From contig NZ_JAJMLW010000004.1 of assembly GCF_022669055.1 (NCBI RefSeq), positions 62,001 through 126,000 on the forward strand: a DNA stretch of 64,000 bases. Direction: 5' to 3'. This stretch comes from Adlercreutzia faecimuris (GTDB lineage: Bacteria; Actinomycetota; Coriobacteriia; Coriobacteriales; Eggerthellaceae). Below, in pieces: positions 7,882-16,792 of this stretch (its first letter is position 1; each line of letters begins with the position of its first letter). The notes below the pieces were generated by a model. It was not told where the DNA came from. It made no database searches and was given only the letters and a program-made list of their open reading frames with translations. The position numbers and the translations under genes were made by a program.

Positions 7882-9117
7882 GTGAATCGCCAGACGCATA
7901 TCGTTTCCTTTGACGACGCGAAGCGCTCGCGTCGTTCTTTTGCGTCCGATAGCGGTTCTGATCTGGTGAAACGTGGGGAATCGGGCCGCGGCGCGCGCAC
8001 CCGGCAGGGCGCTGGGCGCCGCTCGAGCGACGCGCCGGGCGCCGCAGGCCGCGAGGCCGCCAGCTCGCGCGCGGGCGCGCGCGGCGGGGCGCGACCCAGC
8101 CGCGAGACGCCGCGGGCCGCGGCAGGCGCCGGCGCGGCGTCAGGCCGCAGCGTGGCACGGGCGGCACGCGGCGCGTCTGCCGGCGACACCGCCGCCGGCT
8201 CCCTCCGTGCCGGCCGCGAGACCTTCCGCTACGACGGCCTGCGCGACGAGGTGCGCGTGCTGGATGGCGGCGCGCCCGCCCGCGGCACCCGCCCGCGCGG
8301 CGCGGCGCCGGCATCCGGTGGCGCCGGCCGCAGCGCGGCCCCCTCGCTGATCGCCGGGGGGCGTCGGCAGCGCGGCGCGTCCGCCGGCGCGCGCTCGACC
8401 CGCCACGACGCCGGCGAGGCGGCAGCCGAGGACTACCTGGAGCGCACCCGCGCCCGCCGCGGGGCGCGCGACGAGGGCGTCGAGGACGAGCCGCCCGCCA
8501 AACGCGGCCTGGCCGGCCGCCTGTCGAAGGCCCGCCGCAACGCGTCCAAGGCCAAGGCCGACCGCGAGTTCACGCGCCGCTACGGCGACGACAAGCCCTC
8601 GGCCGCCGAGGCGGGGCCCCGCGCCGCCGTCTACGAGACCCAGATGGGCCGCCAGCACAAGCGCGCCGCGCGCATGCAGGGCGACGGCCCGTCGCGCTCG
8701 TCGGCGTCCGGCCCGCGCCCCTCGGACAAGCGCGAGGGGGCGTCGTCCCGCAGCCGCTGGGCCACGCTGGGGGCGGTGGCCGCCTGCCTCGTCCTCACCT
8801 GCGTCTTTCTGTACCCGCCCGCCCAGCAGTACTACCAGGAGCTGCGCGAGCGCGACCGCCTGCAGGCCGAGTATGCGGCCATCCAGCAGCGCAACGACGC
8901 CATCCAGCGCGAGGTGGACTACCTCTCCGGCGACGCCGGGGTGGAGGACAAGGCGCGCAGCGAGTTCGGCTGGGTGAAGGCGGGCGAGCGCTCGGTGAGC
9001 GTCTCGGGCATCGACGTGCAGAAGGAGTCCAACTTCACGGCGAACATCGTGCCCGGCGAGGTGCCCGCGCCCGACACCTGGTACTCGTTCCTCGACCCGC
9101 TGTTCGGCGTGGAGTAG
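7882..9117 (+). CDS. FtsB/DivIC-like septum formation initiator with long basic N-terminus
   Basis: A 411-residue protein. The C-terminal part is a bitopic division protein: a single membrane helix (about residues 294-313), then a coiled coil (about 318-350, RERDRLQAEYAAIQQRN) and a DivIC-type beta region with GWVKAGERSV. In this family the protein joins the FtsQ-FtsL complex at the septum. The first 290 residues are cytoplasmic, low-complexity and very rich in Arg, Ala and Gly, far longer than in typical FtsB/DivIC proteins (about 100-150 residues). The start is GTG at 7882 with GAAGGAG upstream. The ppx gene follows. Confidence 0.8.
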   Translation: MNRQTHIVSFDDAKRSRRSFASDSGSDLVKRGESGRGARTRQGAGRRSSDAPGAAGREAASSRAGARGGARPSRETPRAAAGAGAASGRSVARAARGASAGDTAAGSLRAGRETFRYDGLRDEVRVLDGGAPARGTRPRGAAPASGGAGRSAAPSLIAGGRRQRGASAGARSTRHDAGEAAAEDYLERTRARRGARDEGVEDEPPAKRGLAGRLSKARRNASKAKADREFTRRYGDDKPSAAEAGPRAAVYETQMGRQHKRAARMQGDGPSRSSASGPRPSDKREGASSRSRWATLGAVAACLVLTCVFLYPPAQQYYQELRERDRLQAEYAAIQQRNDAIQREVDYLSGDAGVEDKARSEFGWVKAGERSVSVSGIDVQKESNFTANIVPGEVPAPDTWYSFLDPLFGVE

Positions 9118-9270
9118 CGCCACCGGCCGCGCTTGCGCGGGCTGACGCGGCTGTATGCCGCGCCCGACCGCCGGACAGCCGCGCCGCCGGCAGCCGAGCG
9201 CGCCATCGCCCGTCGCCCCGGGGCGCGCGGGCCGCATCGAACCGACATCCCCGACCGAAGGGAGCACGCC

Positions 9271-10215
9271 ATGGGTTACCGACCGGGTCGCTACGCGGCC
9301 ATCGACATCGGGACGGTCACGTGCCGCATGCTGGTGGCGGACGTGGACGCCTCCGGCGCCATCGCGGAGCTGGACAAGGAGTACGCCATCACCAACCTCG
9401 GCGAGGGGGTGGACGCCTCGGGCGTGCTTGCGCCGGCCGCCATGGCCCGGGTGCTCGCGGCGGTCGACCGCTACGTGGCGGTGCGTGATGCCCTGGCCGA
9501 GCCCGGCCGCCCGGTGACGACCATCGCCATGGCCACCTCGGCCGCCCGCGACGCGGCCAACGCCGCCGAGTTCGCGGCGCTTCTGGCCGAGTGCGGCGTC
9601 ACGCTCGCGGTCATCCCCGGCGAGCGCGAGGCGGCGCTGTCGTTCCTCGGCGCGAGCAGCGACTTTCCCGACGAGACGGTGGCCGTGGTGGACATCGGCG
9701 GCGGCTCGACCGAGGTGGTGGCCGGCCGCGCGGGCGCCGTGCCCGCGATGGCCCACTCTTTTAATGTAGGGTGCCGGCGCGTGACGGAGCGCTTCTTCCG
9801 CGCCGACCCGCCGAGCGCTGATGAGCTGGCGGCGGCCCGCGCCTGGGTGCGCGACGAGATGGGGCCGTTCTTCGCGCGGCTGCGCGCCGATGTGCCCGTC
9901 GACCGCCTGATCGCCGTGGCGGGCACGGCCACCACGGTGGTGTCGGTGCGCGAGGCGATGGCCTCCTACGACTCGGCTCGCGTGCACCGCGCGTTCGTGT
10001 CGGCCGACGACCTGCGCGCCGTGGCCGCGCGCCTGGAGGCGCTGCCCCTGGCCGAGCGCGAGCGCGTGGTGGGCCTCGACCCCGGTCGCGCGCCGGTGAT
10101 CGTGGCGGGTATGGTCATCCTGGAGGAGGTACTGGCCCAGAGCGGCCGGCCCGGCTTCACGGTGAGCGAGTCCGACATCCTCCACGGCATGGTGCTGGAG
10201 GCCGCCCGGGCGTAG
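9271..10215 (+). CDS. Ppx/GppA family phosphatase
   Basis: A 314-residue actin-fold phosphatase that hydrolyses inorganic polyphosphate or pppGpp. Phosphate 1 motif [13 protein letters not shown] is at residues 9-21, phosphate 2 motif [12 protein letters not shown] is near residue 143, and the adenosine-like [10 protein letters not shown] segment is near residue 214. It contains only the N-terminal Ppx-GppA domain pair and lacks the HD domain of long exopolyphosphatases. I chose the ATG at 9271 (AAGGGAG upstream) because conservation begins there, although the frame is open to 9133. In many actinobacteria it sits beside the DivIC gene, as here. Confidence 0.92.
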   Translation: MGYRPGRYAAIDIGTVTCRMLVADVDASGAIAELDKEYAITNLGEGVDASGVLAPAAMARVLAAVDRYVAVRDALAEPGRPVTTIAMATSAARDAANAAEFAALLAECGVTLAVIPGEREAALSFLGASSDFPDETVAVVDIGGGSTEVVAGRAGAVPAMAHSFNVGCRRVTERFFRADPPSADELAAARAWVRDEMGPFFARLRADVPVDRLIAVAGTATTVVSVREAMASYDSARVHRAFVSADDLRAVAARLEALPLAERERVVGLDPGRAPVIVAGMVILEEVLAQSGRPGFTVSESDILHGMVLEAARA

Positions 10216-10231
10216 CGCCGCCCGCCTCCGT

Positions 10232-10274
10232 CGCGCCACGGCACCCGCCCGTGGGGTTCCGCCGCCGTGGCGCG
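10232..10274 (+). terminator. hairpin after the ppx-like gene
   Basis: A perfect 11-bp inverted repeat (10232-10242 with 10264-10274, 21-nt loop). A TAAGGTTTTTCC stretch follows. It separates the ppx transcript from the tRNA gene. Confidence 0.5.
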
Positions 10275-10325
10275 AGCGTAAGGTTTTTCCCGGGGCCGCT
10301 GTGCTAACATGGTGCGCTGTGCTGC

Positions 10326-10410
10326 GGGGGCGTGGCGGAACTGGCATACGCAGCGGACTTAAAATCCGCCGCCGCAAGGCTTAAGGGTTCGAACCCCTTC
10401 GCCCCTACCA
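10326..10410 (+). tRNA. tRNA-Leu (anticodon TAA)
   Basis: The acceptor stem GGGGGCG pairs with CGCCCCT (first pair G-U). The D-arm GTGGCGGAACTGGCATACGC and an anticodon stem GCGGA/TCCGC are present, with loop CTTAAAA carrying TAA at 10360-10362. A long variable arm (GCCGCAAGGC) marks a class II tRNA, and the T-arm reads GGGTTCGAACCC. CCA is encoded at 10408-10410. A TAACAT -10 element lies at 10305. It reads the UUA and UUG codons, rare in this GC-rich genome but common in the AT-rich cassette at 44.7-58.9 kb. Confidence 0.97.
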
Positions 10411-10459
10411 GGCTTCTTCCCGCGGCACCATGACCGTCCGACCCTAGGCAGAGAGCGCT

Positions 10460-11509
10460 ATGGAAAACATCAACGAGATCATCGCCGGCGTCGAGAACCC
10501 GCCCACCACCTTCGAGGAGTACCTCACCTGCTACGCCGACAAGGTGGGCGCGCTCGTCAACGAGTACATCCCGCGCGGCACCCACCCCGACATGGATCGC
10601 TACCTCTACGCGCCCCTGTTCGACTACAGCCAGAACGGCGGCAAGCGCCATCGCCCTCTCATCTGCTTCGCGGCCTGCCAGGCCGTCGGCGGCGACATGG
10701 CGCGGGCCACCTCGGCGGCCGCGGCCATCGAGCACTTCCACACCGCCGCGCTCATCCACGACGACATCGCCGACGAGGCCGAGCTGCGCCGCGGCGAGCC
10801 GTGCCTGCACCTCACCGAGGGGCTGGGCCTGGCCATCAACATGGGCGACCTGGCGCTTTCCCTGGTCAACGGCACGGTGATGAACGACGCCAACCTCGAC
10901 GACGCCACCAAGGTGCGCGTGGTGACCGAGCTCATCAACATGACGCGCCGCACCATCGAGGGCCAGGCCCTCGACATCGGCTGGGCGCGCGACGGCCGCT
11001 ACGACATCACCCCCGAGGACTACCTGGTCATGGCCACGCACAAGACCGCCCACTACTCGGGCGCCGTGCCCCTGGCCATCGGTGCCATCATCGGCGGCGG
11101 CACCGACGCCCAGGTGGAGGCCCTGCGCAACTACGGGCTCGACACCGGGCTCGCCTTCCAGATCCAGGACGACCTGCTCAACCTGGTGGGCAGCGAGGAG
11201 TCCACGAAGAAGGACTTCCGCAACGACCTGACCGAGGGCAAGCGCACGCTGGTGGTGGTGCACGCGCTGCAGAACTCGCCCGACCGCGACCGCCTCATCG
11301 AGATCCTCTCCTCGAAGGAGAAGGATCCGGCCGTGCTGGCCGAGGCCGTGGCCATCATGGAGGCCAGCGGCTCGGTCGACTACGCGCGCGCCTACGCCGA
11401 GAACCTGACCAGCATCGCGAAGAACCGCCTCATCGACATGGTGGAGCCGTCGCCCTCGCGCGATTTGCTCGTGTCCATGGCCGACTGGTTCGTGAACAGG
11501 CTGAAGTAG
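10460..11509 (+). CDS. polyprenyl diphosphate synthase
   Basis: A 349-residue trans-isoprenyl diphosphate synthase that condenses isopentenyl diphosphate with an allylic diphosphate. The first Asp-rich motif HDDIADEAELRRG is near residues 99-111, with GGKRHRPL before it. The second Asp-rich motif appears as FQIQDDLLNL near residue 234, with Asn at the last position instead of Asp. The chain length of the product (farnesyl, geranylgeranyl or longer) cannot be read with confidence; small residues before the first Asp motif leave longer products possible. The peptidoglycan-binding gene begins one base after its stop, so they probably form one operon. Confidence 0.92.
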   Translation: MENINEIIAGVENPPTTFEEYLTCYADKVGALVNEYIPRGTHPDMDRYLYAPLFDYSQNGGKRHRPLICFAACQAVGGDMARATSAAAAIEHFHTAALIHDDIADEAELRRGEPCLHLTEGLGLAINMGDLALSLVNGTVMNDANLDDATKVRVVTELINMTRRTIEGQALDIGWARDGRYDITPEDYLVMATHKTAHYSGAVPLAIGAIIGGGTDAQVEALRNYGLDTGLAFQIQDDLLNLVGSEESTKKDFRNDLTEGKRTLVVVHALQNSPDRDRLIEILSSKEKDPAVLAEAVAIMEASGSVDYARAYAENLTSIAKNRLIDMVEPSPSRDLLVSMADWFVNRLK

Positions 11510-11510
11510 C

Positions 11511-12410
11511 ATGGATACCATCGAGAAGGGCCACGCCGGCCCCGCCGTCGAGGACGTGCAGCACCGCCTGATGCTCATCGGCCACCTGGCCGAGGATCAG
11601 GTCACCGGCACCTATGATGACGCCACGGCCCAGGCCGTGCGCGACTTCTGCCGCAACGTGGGGCTGCCCGAGTCCGACGAGGTGACGCAGAAGGTGTGGG
11701 CGGCCCTGGTGGACGCCTCCTATTCCCTGGGCGACCGCACGCTGTACCTGCGTATGCCCTACTTCCACGGCCATGACGTGCTGGAGCTCCAGCAGGCGCT
11801 CGGCGCGCTCGGGTTCGCCATCGGGCACGAGGACGCCATCTTCGGCGCCTACACCGAGACGGCCCTGCGCAAGTTCCAGCTGAACCTGGGCCTGCCCTCC
11901 GACGGCATCGCCGGCGCCTACACCTACGCGGCCCTGCGCAACCTGCACCACTCCTGGGAGGGGAAGGGCGCCGCCCACGCGCCGCTTCACCTGGGCTTCG
12001 CCCGCGCGGCCGACGTGCTGGAGGCCAACGCGCTGTGCCTGTTCGGCACCGACCCCTTCACGCGGTCGGTGGCCTCGCGCATGTCGAACCTGGCGCTGGC
12101 GACCAACCCGCTCTCTAAGATAGTGAGCGCCGACTCGCTTTCGGTGGCACCCGACGACAGGATGCTGCTCGTGCACGTGGTGGTGCAGGGCGCGCCGGTG
12201 GAGGAGGCGGTGCCCGCCGTCGACTGCACCGACGACGAGGGCCTGTCCCTGCGCCTGAAGAGCGCCATCGCCGCCGCCCGCGCCGCGCGCACGCCGCGCA
12301 TCACGCTGACGCTCCCCAGCCAGATGTGGGAGGACGCCGGCGCCGATCGCTCGGCGCAGCACTTCGCCATCACGCTGCTCGACGCGCTCTGCACCGCCCT
12401 GTCGGAGTAG
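11511..12410 (+). CDS. peptidoglycan-binding protein with two PG_binding_1 repeats
   Basis: A 299-residue protein with two peptidoglycan-binding three-helix repeats, about residues 4-62 (AVEDVQHRLMLIGHL, then TYDDATAQAVRDF) and 80-145 (DVLELQQALGALGF, then FGAYTETALRKFQ). The C-terminal 140 residues form a mixed domain that I do not recognise. No signal peptide or membrane helix is visible, odd for a wall-binding protein. Actinobacterial CwlM-type proteins share the double repeat but carry an amidase domain, which I cannot see here. The ATG is 1 nt after the preceding stop. Confidence 0.75.
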   Translation: MDTIEKGHAGPAVEDVQHRLMLIGHLAEDQVTGTYDDATAQAVRDFCRNVGLPESDEVTQKVWAALVDASYSLGDRTLYLRMPYFHGHDVLELQQALGALGFAIGHEDAIFGAYTETALRKFQLNLGLPSDGIAGAYTYAALRNLHHSWEGKGAAHAPLHLGFARAADVLEANALCLFGTDPFTRSVASRMSNLALATNPLSKIVSADSLSVAPDDRMLLVHVVVQGAPVEEAVPAVDCTDDEGLSLRLKSAIAAARAARTPRITLTLPSQMWEDAGADRSAQHFAITLLDALCTALSE

Positions 12411-12549
12411 CGGGCACGCTCGGGCTGCTCGCCCCGCCCCGCGCGCTCGTCCGTCGCGCGCCCCGCGCCCCGCGCCCCCGCCTTCCGCGCCTTTGTTTCA
12501 CCCTGGTTAACCGCCCGCCGGCAGTGTCCGGCCGCCGTCGGCCCGGTGG

Positions 12550-12555
12550 TACAAT
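12550..12555 (+). promoter_or_regulatory. -10 element of the leuCDB operon
   Basis: TACAAT lies 40 nt upstream of leuC. The leader is too short for a T-box and no leucine-rich leader peptide is seen, so any leucine control would be by another route. Confidence 0.45.
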
Positions 12556-12594
12556 GCTGGGGTTTCGCAGGCTCGTGACGGAAGGGGAGGGCGA

Positions 12595-13887
12595 ATGGCG
12601 CGTCCCATGACCATGGCAGAGAAGATCCTCGCGGCGCACGCGGGGCTCGATGAGGTGGAGCCCGGGCAGCTCATCGAGTGCGACCTCGACCTGGTGCTGG
12701 CCAACGACGTGACGGCGCCTCTGGCCATCAAGACCGTCCGCGAGGTGTCGGGCCGCGTGTTCGACCCCGAGCGCGTCATCCTGGTTCCCGACCACTACGT
12801 GCCCAACAAGGACATCAAGAGCGCCGAGCAGGCCAAGATCGTGCGCGACTTCGCGCGCGAGCAAGGCGTCACCCACTACTACGAGGTGGGCTGCATGGGC
12901 GTCGAGCACGCGCTTCTGCCCGAGCAGGGCGTCGTGGGCGCGGGCGACCTCATCATCGGCGCCGACAGCCACACCTGCACCTACGGCGCGCTGGGCGCCT
13001 TCGCCACCGGCGTGGGCTCCACCGACGCCGGCGTGGGCATGGCCACGGGCAAGGCGTGGTTCAAGGTGCCCGAGACGGTGAAGGTGGTGGTCGACGGCAC
13101 GCTGGCGCCGGGCGTCACCGGCAAGGACGTGATCCTGCACCTCATCGGGCTCATCGGCGTGGACGGCGCGCTCTACCAGGCGCTGGAGTTCACCGGCAGC
13201 GCCATCGAGGCGCTCCCCATGGACGAGCGCCTGTCCATCTCGAACATGGCCATCGAAGCGGGCGGCAAGGCCGGGCTCATCCCCGTGGACGACGTGACGC
13301 GCGCCTATATGGACGGCCGCGTCGAGCGCCCCTACACCGCCTATCAGTCCGACCCGGACGCCGCCTTCGCGCGCGTCGTCGAGATAGACGCCGCCGACAT
13401 CGTGCCGACGGTCGCCTTCCCGCACCTGCCCTCCAACACCCGCCCGGCCGCCGAGGCGCGCCACGTGCGCATCGACCAGGCGGTCATCGGCAGCTGCACC
13501 AACGGCCGGCTCGACGACATGCGCCAGGCCGCGGCGGTGCTGCGCGGGCGCACGGTGCACCCGGATGTGCGCTGCATCGTCATCCCCGCCACCCAGCAGG
13601 TCTACCGCCAGTGCATCGAGGAGGGCCTGATGGACGTGTTCCTCGACGCCAACTGCGCCGTGTCGACGCCCACCTGCGGCCCGTGCCTGGGCGGCTACAT
13701 GGGCATCCTGGCGGCGGGGGAGCGCGCCATCGCCACCACCAACCGCAACTTCGTCGGCCGCATGGGCGATCCGACGAGCGAGGTGTACCTGTCCTCGCCG
13801 GCCGTGGCCGCCGCCAGCGCCGTGCTGGGGCACATCGGCCTGCCGGAAGACCTGGAGCCCGTCGCCGCGGCGGCGGACGCGGAATAA
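12595..13887 (+). CDS. leuC: 3-isopropylmalate dehydratase large subunit
   Basis: A 430-residue aconitase-family subunit of leucine biosynthesis; with LeuD it isomerises 2-isopropylmalate to 3-isopropylmalate. The [4Fe-4S] cysteines sit in IGSCTNGR (near residue 300) and in CGPCLGG (near residue 360), and the substrate loop [10 protein letters not shown] is present. The length fits the shorter LeuC/homoaconitase type found in archaea and many anaerobes rather than the 466-residue E. coli type. The start ATG at 12595 follows GGAAGGGGAGG. It is first in leuC-leuD-leuB; no leuA is in the window. Confidence 0.95.
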   Translation: MARPMTMAEKILAAHAGLDEVEPGQLIECDLDLVLANDVTAPLAIKTVREVSGRVFDPERVILVPDHYVPNKDIKSAEQAKIVRDFAREQGVTHYYEVGCMGVEHALLPEQGVVGAGDLIIGADSHTCTYGALGAFATGVGSTDAGVGMATGKAWFKVPETVKVVVDGTLAPGVTGKDVILHLIGLIGVDGALYQALEFTGSAIEALPMDERLSISNMAIEAGGKAGLIPVDDVTRAYMDGRVERPYTAYQSDPDAAFARVVEIDAADIVPTVAFPHLPSNTRPAAEARHVRIDQAVIGSCTNGRLDDMRQAAAVLRGRTVHPDVRCIVIPATQQVYRQCIEEGLMDVFLDANCAVSTPTCGPCLGGYMGILAAGERAIATTNRNFVGRMGDPTSEVYLSSPAVAAASAVLGHIGLPEDLEPVAAAADAE

Positions 13888-13897
13888 GGGGGAAGCC

Positions 13898-14392
13898 ATG
13901 GAGTTCAAGGGCACCGTCCACCGCTACGGGCGCGACGTCGACACCGACGTCATCATCCCCGCCCGCTACCTCAACACCTCCGACCCGGCCGAGCTGGCCA
14001 GGCACTGCCTGGAGGACCTGGACGCCGGCTTCGTCGGCCGCGTTCGGCCGGGCGACATCATCGTGGCGGAGGAGAACTTCGGCTGCGGCAGCTCGCGCGA
14101 GCACGCGCCCATCGCCATCAAGGCGACGGGCGTGGACGTGGTGATCGCCAAGTCCTTCGCGCGCATCTTCTACCGCAACGCCATCAACACGGGGCTCGCC
14201 ATCATGGAGTGCCCCGAGGCCGTCGACGCCATCGCCGACGGCGACGTGGTGCGCGTCGACGCCGACGCCGGCACCATCACCGACGAGACGACGGGCCAGG
14301 CCTTCACCGCCCAGCCGTTCCCCCCGTTCATCCGCGAGATCATCGAGGCCGGCGGCCTGGTTCCCCGCTGGAAGGCCCGCCTGGCGGACTAG
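13898..14392 (+). CDS. leuD: 3-isopropylmalate dehydratase small subunit
   Basis: A 164-residue swivelling-domain partner of LeuC. The family motifs [12 protein letters not shown] (residues 13-24) and [12 protein letters not shown] (near residue 60) are intact. The short form matches the LeuC type encoded 10 nt upstream. The ribosome site GGGGGAAG precedes the ATG. It is co-transcribed with leuC and leuB. Confidence 0.95.
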   Translation: MEFKGTVHRYGRDVDTDVIIPARYLNTSDPAELARHCLEDLDAGFVGRVRPGDIIVAEENFGCGSSREHAPIAIKATGVDVVIAKSFARIFYRNAINTGLAIMECPEAVDAIADGDVVRVDADAGTITDETTGQAFTAQPFPPFIREIIEAGGLVPRWKARLAD

Positions 14393-14446
14393 CCCCGCCC
14401 GCCGCCGCTCGGCGCGCGAGGATTCCCTAGAGAAAGAAGGCATGCC

Positions 14447-15619
14447 ATGAAGACGTACCGCATCTGCCTGCTGCCGGGTGACGGCATCGGGCCCGAGATC
14501 ATCGCCGAGGGCGTGAAGGTGCTCGACGCCGTGGGCGAGAAGTACGGCGTGGGCTTCACCTACGACGAGGCGCTCATCGGCGGCGTGGCCATCGACGAGA
14601 TGGGCGAGGCGCTGCCCGCCGCCACGCTCGCGGCCGCCAAGGCCTCCGACGCGGTGCTGCTGGCGGCCGTCGGCGGCCCCAAGTGGGACACCACCGACCC
14701 CGCGCGCCCGCGTCCCGAGCAGGGGCTGCTGGGCATCCGCAAGGAGCTCGGCCTGTATGCGAACCTGCGCCCCGTGACCATCTTCGAGGCGCTGGCCGGC
14801 GCGTCCACGCTCAAGCCCGAGGTCGTCGACGGGGTCGACCTGGTCATCGTCCGCGAGCTCACCGGCGGCCTGTACTTCGGCGAGCGCGAGCGCTTCTACG
14901 ACGAGGAGGGCGCGGGCCCGGACGGCGGCAACGGCCAGCGCGCCTACGACACGCTCGAGTACCGCGAGTACGAGATCCGTCGCATCGCGCGCCACGCCTT
15001 CGAGATGGCCCGCAAGCGCCGCTCCAAGGTGTGCTCCATCGACAAGGCCAACGTGCTGGAGACGAGCCGCCTGTGGCGCGAGATCGTCCACGAGGTGGCG
15101 GCCGACTACCCGGACGTCGAGCTCTCCGACATGCTGGTGGACAACGCCGCCATGCAGCTCATCAAGGCGCCGGCCCAGTTCGACGTCGTGGTGACCGAGA
15201 ACATGTTCGGCGACATCCTGTCGGACGAGGCGTCGATGCTCTCCGGCTCGCTCGGCATGCTGGCCAGCGCGAGCCTCGGCGACGGCGTGGCGCTCTACGA
15301 GCCGAGCCACGGCAGCGCCCCCGACATCGCCGGGCAGGGCATCGCCAACCCGCTCGCGCAGATCCTCTCGGTGGAGATGATGCTGCGCTACAGCTTCGGG
15401 ATGCGGGAGGCGGCCGACGACGTGCTGGCCGCGGTGACCGCCGTGCTGGACGCGGGCTTCCGCACCGGCGACATCGCCGACGCGTCCACGCCGGAGGACC
15501 GCGTGGTGGGCACCGAGATGATGGGCTCGCTCGTGGCCGAGCAGATCCAGCCGACGGAGAAGTTCGCCGAGCTGTGGGGCCGCCACCCCGACGACTGGAA
15601 GGACTACCGCGCCAACTAG
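14447..15619 (+). CDS. leuB: 3-isopropylmalate dehydrogenase
   Basis: A 390-residue NAD-dependent beta-decarboxylating dehydrogenase that oxidises 3-isopropylmalate to 2-ketoisocaproate. Visible are [11 protein letters not shown] at the N-terminus, the substrate arginines in GLYANLRPV and [13 protein letters not shown], the catalytic Lys in DKANVLETS, and [12 protein letters not shown] with the Mg-binding aspartates. [15 protein letters not shown] is the NAD loop. The length is slightly above the usual 350-370. A strong terminator follows at 15660. Confidence 0.96.
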   Translation: MKTYRICLLPGDGIGPEIIAEGVKVLDAVGEKYGVGFTYDEALIGGVAIDEMGEALPAATLAAAKASDAVLLAAVGGPKWDTTDPARPRPEQGLLGIRKELGLYANLRPVTIFEALAGASTLKPEVVDGVDLVIVRELTGGLYFGERERFYDEEGAGPDGGNGQRAYDTLEYREYEIRRIARHAFEMARKRRSKVCSIDKANVLETSRLWREIVHEVAADYPDVELSDMLVDNAAMQLIKAPAQFDVVVTENMFGDILSDEASMLSGSLGMLASASLGDGVALYEPSHGSAPDIAGQGIANPLAQILSVEMMLRYSFGMREAADDVLAAVTAVLDAGFRTGDIADASTPEDRVVGTEMMGSLVAEQIQPTEKFAELWGRHPDDWKDYRAN

Positions 15620-15659
15620 CGCGCGTCACGCGGGCGCGTGCCCGCCCATCGCCTCGCCA

Positions 15660-15689
15660 GGGCCCCGCGCAACGCCGCGGGGCCCTTTT
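15660..15689 (+). terminator. intrinsic terminator of the leuCDB operon
   Basis: A perfect 10-bp stem GGGCCCCGCG (15660-15669) with 15676-15685, followed by TTTT. Confidence 0.85.
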
Positions 15690-15696
15690 GCGTGTG

Positions 15697-15872
15697 CGGA
15701 CAACGCGCGCGGACAACGGGGACGCGGACAACGGGGACGTAGGATGTTGGACAACGGGGACGTAGGATGTTGTCCCGCCGCGCCGCCGTCCGCCCGCTCT
15801 TTTATTCCGGGGACAACGGGGACGTAGGATGTTGTCCCGCCGTGCTGCCGTCCGCCCGCTCTTTTATTCCGG
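15697..15872. repeat. tandem 62-bp repeat array with internal inverted repeats
   Basis: Two adjacent 62-bp units (15749-15810 and 15811-15872) differ at only two positions. They are preceded by two to three shortened copies of the GGACAACGGGGACGTAGGAT head. Each full unit contains GGACAAC and its inverse GTTGTCC 13 bases later, so it can fold into a hairpin. It lies between the leu terminator and the promoter of the NifX-like gene and has no coding potential. It looks REP-like; the origin is unknown. Confidence 0.8.
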
Positions 15873-15878
15873 GAATAG

Positions 15879-15907
15879 TTGACGCGGCGGGCGATAACGG
15901 CTTGAAT
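15879..15907 (+). promoter_or_regulatory. promoter of the NifX-like gene
   Basis: TTGACG (15879-15884), a 17-base spacer and TTGAAT (15902-15907) form a sigma-70-type promoter immediately after the repeat array, 60 nt before the gene. Confidence 0.5.
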
Positions 15908-15966
15908 GGTGGGGAACCAAGAGAGGGCCCGCGGGATGCGGGCGCACACGAGAAGGAGAGAATCCT

Positions 15967-16338
15967 ATGACTGCCATCAAGCTTGCCGTCCCCACCATGG
16001 GCACCGCCGGTCTGGACGCCGAGCGCAGCGGCCACTTCGGCCACTGCGACTGCTTCACCATCGTCGACATCTCCGACGGCGAGATCACCCAGGTGTCCGC
16101 CCTGGACAACCCGCCCCACGAGGAGGGCGGCTGCCTGCGTCCCGTCAGCCTGCTGCACGATGCCGGCGTCGACGCCATCGTGGCGGCCGGCATGGGCATG
16201 CGCCCGATGATGGGCTTCGCCGACGCGGGCATCACCGTGTACTTCGACAACCAGACCCCCAACGTGGGCGACGTGGCCAAGATGGTCGCCGCCGGCCAGG
16301 TGCCCACCATGGGCCCCGAGAACGCCTGCCATCACTAG
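15967..16338 (+). CDS. NifX/NafY-type dinitrogenase cofactor-family protein
   Basis: A 123-residue single-domain protein of the dinitrogenase iron-molybdenum cofactor family (RNase-H-like fold). The features seen are the opening VPTMGTAGLDAERSGHFGHC, the central PPHEEGGCLRPVSLL and the IVAAGMGMRPMMGF loop. Many anaerobes that fix no nitrogen carry such stand-alone proteins, which may bind Fe-S or Mo-containing clusters. No nif genes are visible here. A ribosome site GAAGGAGAG precedes the ATG. A monocistronic unit is likely, given a promoter just before and a terminator just after. Confidence 0.88.
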   Translation: MTAIKLAVPTMGTAGLDAERSGHFGHCDCFTIVDISDGEITQVSALDNPPHEEGGCLRPVSLLHDAGVDAIVAAGMGMRPMMGFADAGITVYFDNQTPNVGDVAKMVAAGQVPTMGPENACHH

Positions 16339-16359
16339 ACGCGGGCAATCCGAGAGCAG

Positions 16360-16390
16360 AGAGGGGCCGCCTTCGGGCGGTCCCTCTTGT
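16360..16390 (+). terminator. intrinsic terminator of the NifX-like gene
   Basis: A 12-bp stem with one G-U pair (16360-16371 with 16376-16387) closed by a stable TTCG tetraloop and followed by TTGTATTTT. Confidence 0.85.
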
Positions 16391-16416
16391 ATTTTGCGTA
16401 ATACTATGCTTCTCAT

Positions 16417-16458
16417 AAGATAATTATAATGATAGAATTCTATCATTATAATTATCTT
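16417..16458. promoter_or_regulatory. 42-bp perfect palindrome, likely toxin-antitoxin operator
   Basis: A perfect palindrome centred on GAATTC between 16437 and 16438, made almost only of A and T, lies 13 bp before the antitoxin start. It overlaps a GATAAT/TATAAT -10 candidate; a TTGCGT -35 candidate is at 16394. Antitoxins of this class usually bind such palindromes and autorepress. Confidence 0.8.
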
Positions 16459-16471
16459 TAAGGAGAGCATC

Positions 16472-16792
16472 ATGACGCAGATAATCCCGTCGACCGATCT
16501 CCGCAACCGGTTCGCCGAGGTGGAGCAGCTGGCCAAGGACACGCGCGAGCCCATCTACCTCACCAAGAACGGGCGGGGGAGCTTGGTGCTCATGGACATC
16601 GACGCCTTCGACGCCTACGTGGAGGAGCGGGCCTACCGGTGCTACCTGGACGCGGCGCTCGAGGAGGCGGCCCGCAACAAGGCAGCGGGCCAGTCGCGCT
16701 ACCAGACCATGGAGCTGGCCTTCGAGGAGCTGCTCTCCGAGCCGCCGGCCGCTCTCTCGCGCCGGTCCAGGCCCCTCGATGAGACCGCGTGA
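16472..16792 (+). CDS. Phd/YefM-family antitoxin
   Basis: A 106-residue antitoxin. The N-terminal Phd fold (IIPSTDLRNRFAEVEQLAKD, PIYLTKNGRGSLVLMDIDAFD) binds DNA and dimerises. The C-terminal 50 residues are presumably the flexible segment that neutralises the toxin. The ATG follows AAGGAGAG. It overlaps the toxin gene by 14 bp, as is usual for a translationally coupled pair. Autoregulation through the palindrome at 16417-16458 is inferred. Confidence 0.92.
   Translation: MTQIIPSTDLRNRFAEVEQLAKDTREPIYLTKNGRGSLVLMDIDAFDAYVEERAYRCYLDAALEEAARNKAAGQSRYQTMELAFEELLSEPPAALSRRSRPLDETA

Noticed and set aside
12411-12594. T-box or leucine attenuator before leuC
   Set aside because: No T-box consensus, no leader peptide with leucine codons and too little transcribed leader.
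15697-15872. CRISPR array
   Set aside because: The units are directly adjacent with no unique spacers of constant length, and no cas genes are near.
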